DNA of 64,000 bases from UBA2336 sp964419145 (GTDB lineage Bacteria > Bacteroidota > Bacteroidia > Cytophagales > Cyclobacteriaceae): NCBI GenBank assembly GCA_964419145.1, contig CAYQOM010000001.1:124001-188000 (forward strand). The letters run 5' to 3'. Positions 18,301 to 26,870 of the stretch are shown here, piece by piece (the first letter of the stretch is position 1; each line of letters begins with the position of its first letter). Below the pieces are notes generated by a model that was not told where the DNA came from, searched no databases, and was given only the letters and a program-made list of their open reading frames with translations. The position numbers were made by a program, and so were the translations under genes.

Positions 18301-18526
18301 GAAAAAGAATTTAGATTTCAGAACCGCGGATATGGAAATTGGCCCACTAACCCCTGAAATAAGACCCTTTCGGGGATCAGAAAAAAATAAAAAAAATTTT
18401 CTGACCGGTTTTAAGTGAAAGCAGAGCATTGAAAGGCCCTACCAACAACCTAAAACACAACCATTTATAAACCTTCGAAATATGCAAATTCAGCATGAAA
18501 ACCGAATTTTTGGCCGCTGAACATCT
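18301..18526. other. Gene-free divergent spacer between rplU and nrdB
   Basis: No coding region is supported here. The stretch is AT-rich. It contains an 8-base inverted repeat TCAGAAAA/TTTTCTGA (18377-18384 with 18397-18404) separated by an A run. This would form a hairpin but does not follow a gene end. No NrdR-type box was recognised. Confidence 0.5.
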
Positions 18527-18557
18527 TTTGATTTGTAGCGCTCATTTCAAATATTTG
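18527..18557 (+). promoter_or_regulatory. Promoter for nrdBA
   Basis: TTTG at 18527-18530, 19 bases, then AATATTTG at 18550-18557 fits the phylum consensus with one mismatch in the -7 box. It predicts a start site near 18564 and a leader of about 150 bases. Confidence 0.6.
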
Positions 18558-18563
18558 TACGCT

Positions 18564-18714
18564 TACACAAGCCGGAAAGAGGTGAGTCTTGTTTCCGGTT
18601 AATACAAGTAAATTTTTTTGATTTTTTAACCTGGCAACCACGGTGGTACATGCCCCGGCACACCGTCCGCGGAAGTCTGATAAATATTTAAACAACCCTA
18701 AAACCCAAGGAAAG
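18564..18714 (+). promoter_or_regulatory. Long, probably structured 5' leader of nrdBA
   Basis: The leader holds two stem-loops. The first pairs CCGGAAA (18572-18578) with TTTCCGG (18592-18598), enclosed by a weak TTAC/GTAA pair. The second pairs ACGGTG with CACCGT (about 18639-18668) around a GC-rich loop and follows CTGGCAACC. A GC-rich, structured 150-base leader is out of place in an AT-rich intergenic region. No known riboswitch consensus (cobalamin, SAM-I, T-box, purine) fits. Function is inferred only from position. Confidence 0.4.
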
Positions 18715-19704
18715 ATGAGCCATTCTTTACCAGAAGAACCCATTTTGAAGGAAAACAAAGACCGTTTTGTACTCTTCCCAATTCAACAACACGACATCTG
18801 GAAATTTTATAAACAGGCTGAAGCCAGCTTTTGGACAGCTGAAGAAATTGACCTGAGCCAGGACCTTACCGACTGGGAAAACCTGAATGACGGTGAGCGC
18901 CATTTCATTAAACACGTACTCGCTTTCTTTGCCGCCAGCGATGGTATCGTAAATGAAAACCTGGCCGAGCACTTCGTTTCAGAGGTTCAATACACAGAAG
19001 CCAAGTTTTTCTATGGTTTCCAGATTGCCATTGAAAACATTCACTCTGAGACATACTCACTATTAATAGATACGTATGTAAAAGATCCCAAAGAAAAGGA
19101 CTCTTTATTCCATGCCATCGAAACCATTGACTGCGTAAAGAAAAAAGCAGATTGGGCGTTGCGTTGGATATCGAACGGAAGCTTCCAGGAACGCTTGATC
19201 GCCTTTGCCGCTGTAGAGGGCATATTCTTTTCCGGCTCCTTCTGTTCCATTTTCTGGCTGAAGAAACGTGGACTCATGCCGGGCTTGAGCTTCTCTAACG
19301 AATTGATTTCCAGAGATGAAGGACTACACTGCGATTTTGCCTGCCACCTCTATACACAACACGTGGTCAGCAAACTGCCAGAGCAAACGGTGATTGACAT
19401 TATTAAGGATGCCGTTGAAATCGAAAAAGAATTTGTGACCGATGCGCTGCCGGTAAATCTCATTGGAATGAACGCAGAGCTGATGCGTCAATATATTGAG
19501 TTTGTGGCTGACCGCTTGTTGAATGAATTAATTGGCAAAAAGGTTTATGGCGCCACCAATCCATTCGATTTTATGGATATGATTTCACTGCGCGGAAAAA
19601 CAAATTTCTTTGAAAAACGCGTGGCAGAATACCAGAAAGCCGGAGTGTTGAACAGCTCGGAAAAAGATTCGTCTCCGAAGTTTTCACTCAATGAAGATTT
19701 TTAA
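18715..19704 (+). CDS. nrdB: Class Ia ribonucleotide reductase, beta subunit
   Basis: NrdB holds the di-iron tyrosyl radical that starts reduction of ribonucleotides to deoxyribonucleotides. The 329-residue protein has the carboxylate/histidine ligands in order: WTAEEIDLSQD (residue ~46), VNENLAEHF and EAKFFYGFQIAIENIH (E107, H110), the radical tyrosine at the H+4 position (Y114, IHSETY), and FAAVEGIFFSGSF with DEGLHCDFACHLY. An in-frame GTG at 18643 would add 24 residues; these have no family match and overlap the leader, so the ATG at 18715 was taken. nrdA follows after 53 bases. Confidence 0.96.
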   Translation: MSHSLPEEPILKENKDRFVLFPIQQHDIWKFYKQAEASFWTAEEIDLSQDLTDWENLNDGERHFIKHVLAFFAASDGIVNENLAEHFVSEVQYTEAKFFYGFQIAIENIHSETYSLLIDTYVKDPKEKDSLFHAIETIDCVKKKADWALRWISNGSFQERLIAFAAVEGIFFSGSFCSIFWLKKRGLMPGLSFSNELISRDEGLHCDFACHLYTQHVVSKLPEQTVIDIIKDAVEIEKEFVTDALPVNLIGMNAELMRQYIEFVADRLLNELIGKKVYGATNPFDFMDMISLRGKTNFFEKRVAEYQKAGVLNSSEKDSSPKFSLNEDF

Positions 19705-19757
19705 TATCTTCAAAACACTTTTCACCATTTTTTAAACTCTTTAAACAACCCTAAGAA

Positions 19758-22199
19758 ATGCTTGTCATAAAAAGAGACGGACGCAGAGAGTCCGTAAAGT
19801 TTGACAAAATCACCGCACGCATTGAAAAGCTCTGTTACGGACTGGATACGAAGTATATCAGCCCGGTAGAGGTTGCCATGAAGGTGATTAATGGTTTGTA
19901 TGATGGCGTAAGCACCGTGCAACTTGATAACCTGGCCGCTGAAACGGCCGCCACGTTAACCACGAAGCACCCCGACTACGCCAAGTTGGCTGCTCGTTTG
20001 GCTACGTCCAACCTGCATAAGGTTACCAGCAAGTCTTTTTCCAACACCATGAAGCGCTTGTACACGTACGTGGATCCCAAAACGGGTGAAAACGCGCCCC
20101 TCATCTCCAAGGAAACCTGGAAGATTGTGCGCGATCATGCCGCTGAATTGGATGAAGCTATCATTTACGATCGTGATTTCAGCTACGACTACTTCGGCTT
20201 TAAAACACTGGAGCGTTCGTACCTGATGAAGATTGATGGTAAGGTGGTGGAACGCCCGCAACACATGTTGATGCGTGTAGCAGTTGGTATTCATGGCGAG
20301 GATATTCCCGCAGCCATTGAAACGTACAACCTGCTTTCAGAAAAATGGTTTACGCATGCAACGCCTACGTTGTTCAATGCCGGTACACCTAAGCCACAAC
20401 TATCGTCATGCTTCCTGCTCACCATGCAGGATGATAGCATTGATGGCATTTACGATACATTAAAACAGTGTGCTAAAATTTCACAATCTGCCGGTGGTAT
20501 CGGATTAAGCATCCATAACATCCGCGCGAAAGGATCATACATTAAAGGAACAGGTGGAACATCAAACGGTATCGTACCGATGCTCCGCAACTTCGACATG
20601 ACCGCACGTTATGTGGATCAGGGTGGTGGAAAGCGTAAAGGAAGCTTTGCTATTTATCTTGAACCGTGGCATGCCGATGTGTTCGATTTCCTCGACCTGA
20701 AGAAAAATCATGGTAAAGAAGAAATGCGTGCGCGCGATCTGTTCTATGCCATGTGGATACCAGACCTGTTCATGCAGCGCGTGGAAAACAACGAAATGTG
20801 GTCACTCTTCTGCCCAAATGAAGCACCCGGCCTGGCCGATGTATGGGGTGAAGAATTTGAACGCCTATATGATAAGTATGAGAAAGAAGGCAAGGCCCGC
20901 AAACAAGTAAAAGCACAAGACCTGTGGTTTGAAATTCTGGAGTCGCAAATTGAAACCGGAACACCATACATCTTGTATAAGGATTCCGCCAACAGAAAAT
21001 CGAACCAGAAAAACCTGGGCACGATCAAGTCGAGCAACCTGTGTACGGAAATTATTGAGTACACCTCCAAAGATGAAGTAGCCGTATGTAACCTCGCCTC
21101 ATTGGCGTTGCCGAAGTTTGTAACGGAGGATGGCAAGTTTGATCACCAGAAATTATACGAGATCACCAAAGTAGTTACCCGTAACCTCAACAAGGTTATT
21201 GATGTGAACTATTACCCGGTTGAAGAAGCGCGCAACTCCAATATGCGCCACCGCCCAATTGGGTTGGGGATACAAGGATTAGCTGATGCCTTTATCATGC
21301 TGCGCATGCCTTTCGATTCTGAAGAAGCACGCAGGCTGAATGAAGATATCTTCGAAACCATCTACTTCGGTGCGATGGAGGCCTCTATGGAACTGGCGAA
21401 AATTCAGGGACCTTACGAAACCTTCAAAGGCTCTCCGGTGTCAAAAGGTATCTTCCAGTTCGACATGTGGGGCGTGAGTCCTAAGAGCGGGCGCTGGAAC
21501 TGGGAACAACTGAAGCAGGATGTGAAGAAGCATGGTGTGCGCAACTCCTTGTTGCTGGCCCCGATGCCAACTGCATCTACTTCGCAGATTCTTGGTAACA
21601 ATGAATGCTTTGAGCCATATACTTCGAACATCTACACCCGCAGAACACTTTCTGGTGAATTTATCATTGCCAACAAGCATTTAATGAAAGACCTGATTGA
21701 TCTCGGACTGTGGAACGAAACGATGCGTCAAAAACTCATCGCCACCAACGGCTCAGTACAACCCATTCCGGAGATTCCGCAAAACATTAAGGATATCTAT
21801 AAAACCGTTTGGGAAATTTCTCAAAAAGCAATCATTGATATGTCGGCTGATCGTGGTGCGTACATCTGCCAGTCGCAGAGTTTAAATATCCACCTGAAGG
21901 ATCCGAACTTCGGTAAACTTACTTCCATGCATTTCTACGCCTGGAAGAAAGGACTGAAAACAGGCATGTACTACCTGCGCTCAACTGCTGCAGCTGATGC
22001 CATCAAGTTTACCCTTGACAAAACAGCCATGCAACAAACGGTTACCGCTGAGGCTGCCGTTGGCGCTACGGTTGCAGCAACCAAGCCTGAACCACAAAAG
22101 GAGCTGGCATACACGCAAGTGGCCGACTACGAAAAGAAAATGTCGGACATGGCTTGCTCACTGGATAATCCGGATGCGTGCGAGGCGTGTGGAAGCTAA
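19758..22199 (+). CDS. nrdA: Class Ia ribonucleotide reductase, alpha subunit
   Basis: This 813-residue catalytic subunit works with NrdB. The first ~90 residues form an ATP cone (MLVIKRDGRRESVKFDKI), the allosteric activity site. The active-site cysteines are visible in LSSCFLLTMQDDSIDG, KSSNLCTEIIEY and VAVCNLASLAL. The radical-transfer and phosphate-site region NNECFEPYTSNIYTRRTLSGE is intact. The C-terminal tail carries the shuttle pair as CEACGS. The gene follows nrdB in one operon and ends at a strong terminator, so nrdBA is self-contained. Confidence 0.97.
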   Translation: MLVIKRDGRRESVKFDKITARIEKLCYGLDTKYISPVEVAMKVINGLYDGVSTVQLDNLAAETAATLTTKHPDYAKLAARLATSNLHKVTSKSFSNTMKRLYTYVDPKTGENAPLISKETWKIVRDHAAELDEAIIYDRDFSYDYFGFKTLERSYLMKIDGKVVERPQHMLMRVAVGIHGEDIPAAIETYNLLSEKWFTHATPTLFNAGTPKPQLSSCFLLTMQDDSIDGIYDTLKQCAKISQSAGGIGLSIHNIRAKGSYIKGTGGTSNGIVPMLRNFDMTARYVDQGGGKRKGSFAIYLEPWHADVFDFLDLKKNHGKEEMRARDLFYAMWIPDLFMQRVENNEMWSLFCPNEAPGLADVWGEEFERLYDKYEKEGKARKQVKAQDLWFEILESQIETGTPYILYKDSANRKSNQKNLGTIKSSNLCTEIIEYTSKDEVAVCNLASLALPKFVTEDGKFDHQKLYEITKVVTRNLNKVIDVNYYPVEEARNSNMRHRPIGLGIQGLADAFIMLRMPFDSEEARRLNEDIFETIYFGAMEASMELAKIQGPYETFKGSPVSKGIFQFDMWGVSPKSGRWNWEQLKQDVKKHGVRNSLLLAPMPTASTSQILGNNECFEPYTSNIYTRRTLSGEFIIANKHLMKDLIDLGLWNETMRQKLIATNGSVQPIPEIPQNIKDIYKTVWEISQKAIIDMSADRGAYICQSQSLNIHLKDPNFGKLTSMHFYAWKKGLKTGMYYLRSTAAADAIKFTLDKTAMQQTVTAEAAVGATVAATKPEPQKELAYTQVADYEKKMSDMACSLDNPDACEACGS

Positions 22200-22209
22200 T
22201 TGGAATAAC

Positions 22210-22238
22210 AGCCCTTCTGTAAAAAGAAGGGCTTTTTT
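22210..22238 (+). terminator. Terminator after nrdA
   Basis: AGCCCTTCT (22210-22218) pairs with AGAAGGGCT (22225-22233) around a 6-base loop, followed by five or more T. Confidence 0.9.
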
Positions 22239-22245
22239 ATAAAAA

Positions 22246-22272
22246 AACCAGACTGATTGCTCAATCTGGTTT
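22246..22272 (-). terminator. Terminator-like hairpin facing the minus strand
   Basis: AACCAGA pairs with TCTGGTT about 12 bases apart; read on the minus strand it is followed by a T tract. No minus-strand gene ends here. It lies only a few bases after the nrdA terminator and may protect nrdA from antisense reads or be a relic. Confidence 0.4.
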
Positions 22273-22274
22273 CG

Positions 22275-22356
22275 GTGTTTAAAGAATCAAAAGACTAGCC
22301 ATCTAATGATTCCTAATTTTGAATTCGATACTTAAAATTAAGAATTCTTTAAACAC
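22275..22356. repeat. 13-base inverted repeat, 82-base span
   Basis: GTGTTTAAAGAAT (22275-22287) is the exact inverse complement of 22344-22356. The 56-base interior is AT-rich and non-coding. The remaining gap to 22499 shows no gene. The repeat lies between nrdA and a frameshifted gene; it may be a small non-autonomous element. Confidence 0.55.
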
Positions 22357-22499
22357 TGCAAACCTCTGAATCAAAAATCAGTCGAAAATTTTGGATAGGT
22401 GGTACTATCCTTAGATTAAATACTATCAACGGCTGACTCTCTACATTTTTCTTCTTTCCAAAATCCGGAAAAACAAGCCTTCACGCTGAAGGTAACACT

Positions 22500-23221
22500 A
22501 TGTCATCGTATTTTTTAAACGTAAAATCTAGTAAACAAATGAAGTCAAAAAAGCCGAAAATCTCAGTAAATAAACTCGGGGAGTACATAAAGTCCTCCCC
22601 ACACAGAAGAAAAACAATTGTAAGGGATCAGAAATACCCTAAAGGATATGTTGTTACTCGTTATGGTAGCGCTCGAAGCGCAATCGTTGATTTTTTTGTA
22701 AGAGGACGCGGGGATAAAAAGTTAATTGAGAAAACCATTAAATCTCTAATTCAGAAATCTTATGATTCCAATTCGACATTCAAAAAGCAGGATAATGAAT
22801 TATCAATAAAGGCTCTTGAGATTTTTTCCAAAACAAGCTTTCCAATCAATCTTAACTTAACAAACACTCCATAAGTAAGTTCGATTCAGATTTAAATAAT
22901 CTTTTGATCGAAGGTGTTGAGGTTACAGTACAGCCTGATATCATTATCAATGGCAGTATCAATGGTAAATCCTTTGTAGGTGCAATTAAAGTTCATATTT
23001 CGAAGACAAATAACTTGGACCCAGAATCCGGAAAATATGTTGCTGCTTTGCTGCATAAATTCCTTGAGAATTCTAGCTCGACCAAGGTTAGACCCGAATT
23101 TTGTATTTCACTTGACATCTTTACTGGGCGTTATTTTATCGCTCCACGATCATTTAAATCACTTCGAAAGGATATTGAAGCGGCTTGTTATGAGATACGA
23201 CTACTTTGGGAGCAATTATAA
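22500..23221 (+). pseudogene. Uncharacterised protein gene split by a -1 frameshift
   Basis: Two adjacent reading frames look like halves of one ~220-residue protein. The first (22500-22874, or from ATG 22539) has SVNKLGEYIKSSPHRRKTI and KYPKGYVVTRYGSARSAIVDF. The second (open from 22856 to 23221) has VEVTVQPDIIINGSINGKS, GAIKVHISKTNNLDPESGKY, CISLDIFTGRYFIAPRSF and IEAACYEIRLLW. From memory these occur together in a widespread family of hypothetical proteins without a known role. Losing one base, or gaining two, between 22856 and 22872 would explain the split. No slippery heptamer is present there. It could be a true pseudogene or a sequence error. Confidence 0.6.
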
Positions 23222-23225
23222 AATT

Positions 23226-23252
23226 AGAACCCGGCAAAAACCGGGTTCTTTT
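23226..23252 (+). terminator. Terminator after the frameshifted gene
   Basis: AGAACCCGG (23226-23234) pairs with CCGGGTTCT (23241-23249), followed by a short T run. Convergent with the DUF3127 gene. Confidence 0.8.
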
Positions 23253-23271
23253 CATTTCTCCTCTCCTAGAA

Positions 23272-23616
23272 TTAAAACGGCAAATCATCACTTGAGTTCG
23301 AATCCGGCATAAACGATTGATCCGGTGGTGGCGCCATTTCGCGTTGATCCTGTGTGCTCTTCTGAATCTTCCACGCGCGCACATCGGTGTACCAACGGCC
23401 GTTGTACTCGCGGCTTTCAATATTGATGGAAGCGGTTATTCTGTCGCCAGGGTTGAGGCGGTTTTCGTCAACCTTTTCACCCCATAACGACAAGCATACT
23501 TTTTTGGGGTACTGACCGGGTGTTTCGAGGATGAACTCCTGCTTTTTCCATGTTCCGTTTTTTCCTTGCCCGCTTTGCATGGGCAAAAGCGATACTACTG
23601 TTCCTGTTATCTCCAT
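23272..23616 (-). CDS. DUF3127 family OB-fold-like protein with SSB-like acidic tip
   Basis: This 114-residue protein matches the DUF3127 pattern common in Bacteroidota: MEITGTVVSLLPMQSGQGKN, then WKKQEFILETPGQYPKKVCLSLWGEKVD and PGDRITASINIESREYNGRW. The strand-rich layout and the W/K-rich first half suggest an OB fold. After a proline-rich linker it ends DSNSSDDLPF, like the DDDIPF tip that single-stranded DNA-binding proteins use to recruit partners. A role in nucleic-acid binding is inferred, not shown. It is 21 bases upstream of nothing obvious: the next gene on the strand, acs, lies upstream of it and may share its transcript. Confidence 0.75.
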   Translation of the reverse strand: MEITGTVVSLLPMQSGQGKNGTWKKQEFILETPGQYPKKVCLSLWGEKVDENRLNPGDRITASINIESREYNGRWYTDVRAWKIQKSTQDQREMAPPPDQSFMPDSNSSDDLPF

Positions 23617-23636
23617 AATCTAAATATTTACAACTA

Positions 23637-25529
23637 TTAAAGTGCGCCTCCTTTGATTTCCTCCACTACCGAAGGATCGAGCAAGGTAGTAACATCTCCT
23701 AAATCCGTGGTATTTCCTTCGGCAACTTTTCGCAAAATTCTGCGCATTATTTTTCCGGAGCGCGTTTTGGGCAAACCACTCACAAACTGAATCTTATCGG
23801 GCTTGGCAATGGGGCCAATAATTTTTGCCACCAGTTCACGAATTTCTTGTCGTAGTTTTTCTTCCTCGTGTGGTTTATCGTAACAGATCACATATGCATA
23901 AATGCCTTGGCCTTTTACATCGTGGGGGTAACCCACTACTGCAGTTTCGCATACAGCCGAGTGTTCATCAACTGCACTTTCAATTTCAGCTGTACCCAAA
24001 TTATGACCCGACACAATGATCACATCATCCACACGGCCGGTGATGCGGTAATAGCCTTCCGCATCGCGCCTGCATCCATCGCCCGTAAAATATTTTCCCG
24101 GAAAGGTAGAGAAATACGTTTCACGAAAACGTTGATGATCGCCATAAATAGTCCGTGCCATTCCCGGCCACGGAAAACCAATGGTCAGTCGTCCTTCGCC
24201 CGGTGAAGTAGTTACTTCTTGTCGCTTTTCATCCATAATTACTGGTTGAACGCCCGGCAGTGGAAAGGAAGCAAAAGCGGGTTTGAGTTTGGTGATGTGT
24301 GCGATTGGAGAAATCATGAATCCTCCTGTTTCGGTTTGCCACCACGTATCCACAATCGGGCATTTGCCTCGGCCAATGTGCTCATGATACCAATGCCAGG
24401 CCTCTTCATTGATGGGCTCACCCACTGTTCCTAATATGTTTAAGTGATGAAGATCATACTGCTTCACAAAACTTAGTGGCGCTTTTTCTAACGAACGGAT
24501 GGCCGTGGGTGCCGTATAAAAAATATTCACCCGATGCTTTTCAGCCACATGCCAGAAACGTCCCATATCAGGCCAGGACGGAACGCCCTCAAACATCAAG
24601 GTTGTGGCTCCGGCAGACAACGGACCATAAACGATATAGGAGTGCCCGGTAATCCAACCCACATCAGCTGTGCACCAATACACTTGTCCTTCCCGATACT
24701 GAAATACCGTGCGAAATGTGAAGTTCGTATACACCATATACCCACCAATGGTGTGTACCATGCCCTTGGGCTTTCCAGTGGAACCTGATGTGTATAAAAT
24801 AAACAACAGGTCCTCCGCATCCATTTCTTCTGCGGCACAAGCATCCGGCATATTTTTTATTGCTGTCTCCCACCACACATCGCGATCGGCTTTCATAACC
24901 ACCTTTGAACCTGTGCGTTTTTTTACAAGCACCCTTTCAACGGAAGGACAACTCTCCAGCGCTTCATCCACAATGGCTTTCAGGTTTATAATTTTATCTC
25001 CCCGATATGAGCCATCGGCAGTCAGTATCAGTTTACATCCGGCATCATTGATACGATCGATCAATGATCGCGAAGAAAATCCGGCAAAAACAACCGAATG
25101 CACGGCCCCGATGCGCGCACACGCCAACATGGCAAACGCCACTTCGGGAATCATCGGCATGTAAATGCAAACCTTATCGCCTTTTTGTACGCCCTGTGCC
25201 TTGAGCATATTGGCTACCCGGCACACCTCATGGAATAGTTCCTGGTAAGTAATGTTGCGCGGCTCTTCAGAAGGATCATTCGGCTCCCAGATAATGGCGG
25301 TTTGACTAGCTCGTTCAGGTAAATGACGGTCCAGGCAGTTCTCGGTAATGTTCAGTTTTCCTCCAAGAAACCACTTCACTTCAGGTTTATGGAAATCCCA
25401 TTCCAGCACTTTATCCCATTTCCTTCGCCAGTGAAAACCGTCAGCTACTTCAGCCCAAAAGACTTCGGGGTTTTCAATGCTGTACTGATATTGCTTCCGA
25501 TAATCCTCTTGTGATTGAATGATCTGCAT
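23637..25529 (-). CDS. acs: Acetyl-CoA synthetase
   Basis: This enzyme activates acetate to acetyl-CoA through acetyl-AMP. The 630-residue protein has the adenylate-forming motifs FILYTSGSTGKPKGMVHT (P-loop, ~255), DTWWQTETGGFMISP, YFTGDGCRRDAEGYYRITGR and the hinge DDVIIVSGHNLGTAEIE. The C-terminal KTRSGKIMRRILRK holds the lysine that is acetylated to switch off the family. A GTG nine bases upstream is in frame; the ATG at 25529 (MQIIQSQEDYRKQY) was chosen. The VPSWPDMGRFWHVAEKHRVN segment is typical of Acs rather than propionyl-CoA synthetase. Confidence 0.95.
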   Translation of the reverse strand: MQIIQSQEDYRKQYQYSIENPEVFWAEVADGFHWRRKWDKVLEWDFHKPEVKWFLGGKLNITENCLDRHLPERASQTAIIWEPNDPSEEPRNITYQELFHEVCRVANMLKAQGVQKGDKVCIYMPMIPEVAFAMLACARIGAVHSVVFAGFSSRSLIDRINDAGCKLILTADGSYRGDKIINLKAIVDEALESCPSVERVLVKKRTGSKVVMKADRDVWWETAIKNMPDACAAEEMDAEDLLFILYTSGSTGKPKGMVHTIGGYMVYTNFTFRTVFQYREGQVYWCTADVGWITGHSYIVYGPLSAGATTLMFEGVPSWPDMGRFWHVAEKHRVNIFYTAPTAIRSLEKAPLSFVKQYDLHHLNILGTVGEPINEEAWHWYHEHIGRGKCPIVDTWWQTETGGFMISPIAHITKLKPAFASFPLPGVQPVIMDEKRQEVTTSPGEGRLTIGFPWPGMARTIYGDHQRFRETYFSTFPGKYFTGDGCRRDAEGYYRITGRVDDVIIVSGHNLGTAEIESAVDEHSAVCETAVVGYPHDVKGQGIYAYVICYDKPHEEEKLRQEIRELVAKIIGPIAKPDKIQFVSGLPKTRSGKIMRRILRKVAEGNTTDLGDVTTLLDPSVVEEIKGGAL

Positions 25530-25605
25530 ACTAAGCACTTTACCAGTTCGAAAATCTATTTGTTTTAGGAGAAATGCAAAATAGAATTCCTCAAACGCAG
25601 GATGA

Positions 25606-26103
25606 TTAGTCTGACTTAACCTGTTTGTTGCTTTTCAAGAGCAAGTGAAAAATACTTACCATTGCAACTGCCGCCAGGAAATTTAGTGGAAACCAAAGTA
25701 TCCATCCCCATGGAAATGTCCGAGCCAAAACGACTTCGCCAAAATTGAAAATAATCAGAACAGCCGAAGCAATCCATATCTCATTTTTCTTTTCTATTCG
25801 CCACAAGTTGATAGCATATGGTATTGCTGAGACTGCCGGACTTATTAATGAGCAAACCAGTATAATAACTGTGTTAGGAATCAAAGCTGTTCTAATATCC
25901 TTATCCTCATACTTAATTCCTTCCTTCGCTACTGAATCAAGTAATTCCTGTCTTACCCCTTCCTCAATACTTAAATTTCGCTTTTGTAATTCATCAATTG
26001 CTGCCAGCACTGCCTCAGCCTGAAATAACTCTTTTCTTTCAACTATGGATTTTAGTTCATAATCCGTTTTGCCCACCATTTTTCTGGCAAAGAACTCTTT
26101 CAT
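25606..26103 (-). CDS. Small membrane protein, function unknown
   Basis: I do not recognise a family. The 165-residue protein starts with ~70 soluble, charged residues (FFARKMVGKTDYELKSIVER, rich in Glu and Lys, probably helical). These are followed by two or three hydrophobic segments: about 75-95 (ALIPNTVIILVCSLISPAVS), 108-126 (IWIASAVLIIFNFGEVVLA) and 130-155. It ends in a short basic tail. The ATG at 26103 is five bases past the stop of the upstream ZIP transporter gene, so the two are probably co-transcribed. A GTG three codons upstream would overlap the ZIP stop. Confidence 0.7.
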   Translation of the reverse strand: MKEFFARKMVGKTDYELKSIVERKELFQAEAVLAAIDELQKRNLSIEEGVRQELLDSVAKEGIKYEDKDIRTALIPNTVIILVCSLISPAVSAIPYAINLWRIEKKNEIWIASAVLIIFNFGEVVLARTFPWGWILWFPLNFLAAVAMVSIFHLLLKSNKQVKSD

Positions 26104-26108
26104 GTGAA

Positions 26109-26867
26109 TCACAGAAAATACTCAACCGCCACCGCCACCAGCGCACCCAATATGGCAACAGTAAGCTTACGGGCGTTGAAGTGATGCTCAGGGCTGCTTT
26201 CAAAAACAATGGTTGTAGAGATGTGCAGAAAATTGCCACTCACCAGGGCATAAAGCAACACCAATCCGGATTGGGAAAGAATTTCAGCTTCTACCAGGTA
26301 GGCAGAGATTAGCAAGCCGATGGGTGCAGCAATGGAGAAAACGATAAGGTACGGAACTGCTTTTCGCTTCGAATGTAATTGGAATGAAAGCACTGTCATG
26401 AGTGCAAAAGCAGCCGGAGCCCGATGCAAGGCAATGCCTAACAACACCGCATTCACATCATATTGAATACCAGAAGCTGGTTGCGCCAGCATGGCACCTT
26501 CCAGGAATGCGTGTACACACAACGCCATCAGCAGCACAATGGCCGATACCTGCTCATGATAATGCGAATGTTTGTGATCGTGTACATGATCATGGGTATG
26601 AATGTGTCCGTGCTCAACACCTGATGTAAAATGCTCCAGAATCTGTTGCAGAAAAAATCCGCATAACACAAAAAGGCCAATCAATTCCACTTCGCCATGC
26701 CCCATGTAGAGTTCCGGTAGAATGTGCACCACGGTAATCCCGAACAGGTAAGCACCGGCAAACACCAATAACAGCCGATAGCTTTTCGTTCTTCCGGTTG
26801 GCAGCAGGTAAACCAACAACCCGGAGAGAAGTGGCGTGAAAAACAAGACAAGAAGTTTGAGGGTCAT
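26109..26867 (-). CDS. ZIP family metal transporter
   Basis: This 252-residue inner-membrane protein probably moves Zn2+ or a related divalent cation into the cytoplasm. It has eight predicted membrane segments and a His-rich loop after the third (HGHIHTHDHVHDHKHSHYHE, ~88-107). TM4 has ALCVHAFLEGAMLAQ and TM5 has GIALHRAPAAFALMTVL. These correspond to the paired HxxxE/H metal-site helices of the family. It sits between apbE and a small membrane protein gene with 3-5 base gaps. The metal cannot be told from sequence. Confidence 0.88.
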   Translation of the reverse strand: MTLKLLVLFFTPLLSGLLVYLLPTGRTKSYRLLLVFAGAYLFGITVVHILPELYMGHGEVELIGLFVLCGFFLQQILEHFTSGVEHGHIHTHDHVHDHKHSHYHEQVSAIVLLMALCVHAFLEGAMLAQPASGIQYDVNAVLLGIALHRAPAAFALMTVLSFQLHSKRKAVPYLIVFSIAAPIGLLISAYLVEAEILSQSGLVLLYALVSGNFLHISTTIVFESSPEHHFNARKLTVAILGALVAVAVEYFL

Positions 26868-26870
26868 AGA

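Noticed and set aside
18643..18714. N-terminal extension of NrdB from an in-frame GTG
   Set aside because: The extra 24 residues have no NrdB counterpart and lie in the structured leader; the ATG at 18715 gives the normal start.
18564..18714. Known riboswitch (SAM-I, T-box or cobalamin) in the nrdB leader
   Set aside because: GGCAACC and GGTGGTA recall parts of these, but the full conserved order of core segments is missing.
22854..22874. Programmed -1 ribosomal frameshift in the split gene
   Set aside because: No slippery X XXY YYZ heptamer occurs in the window where the frames overlap.
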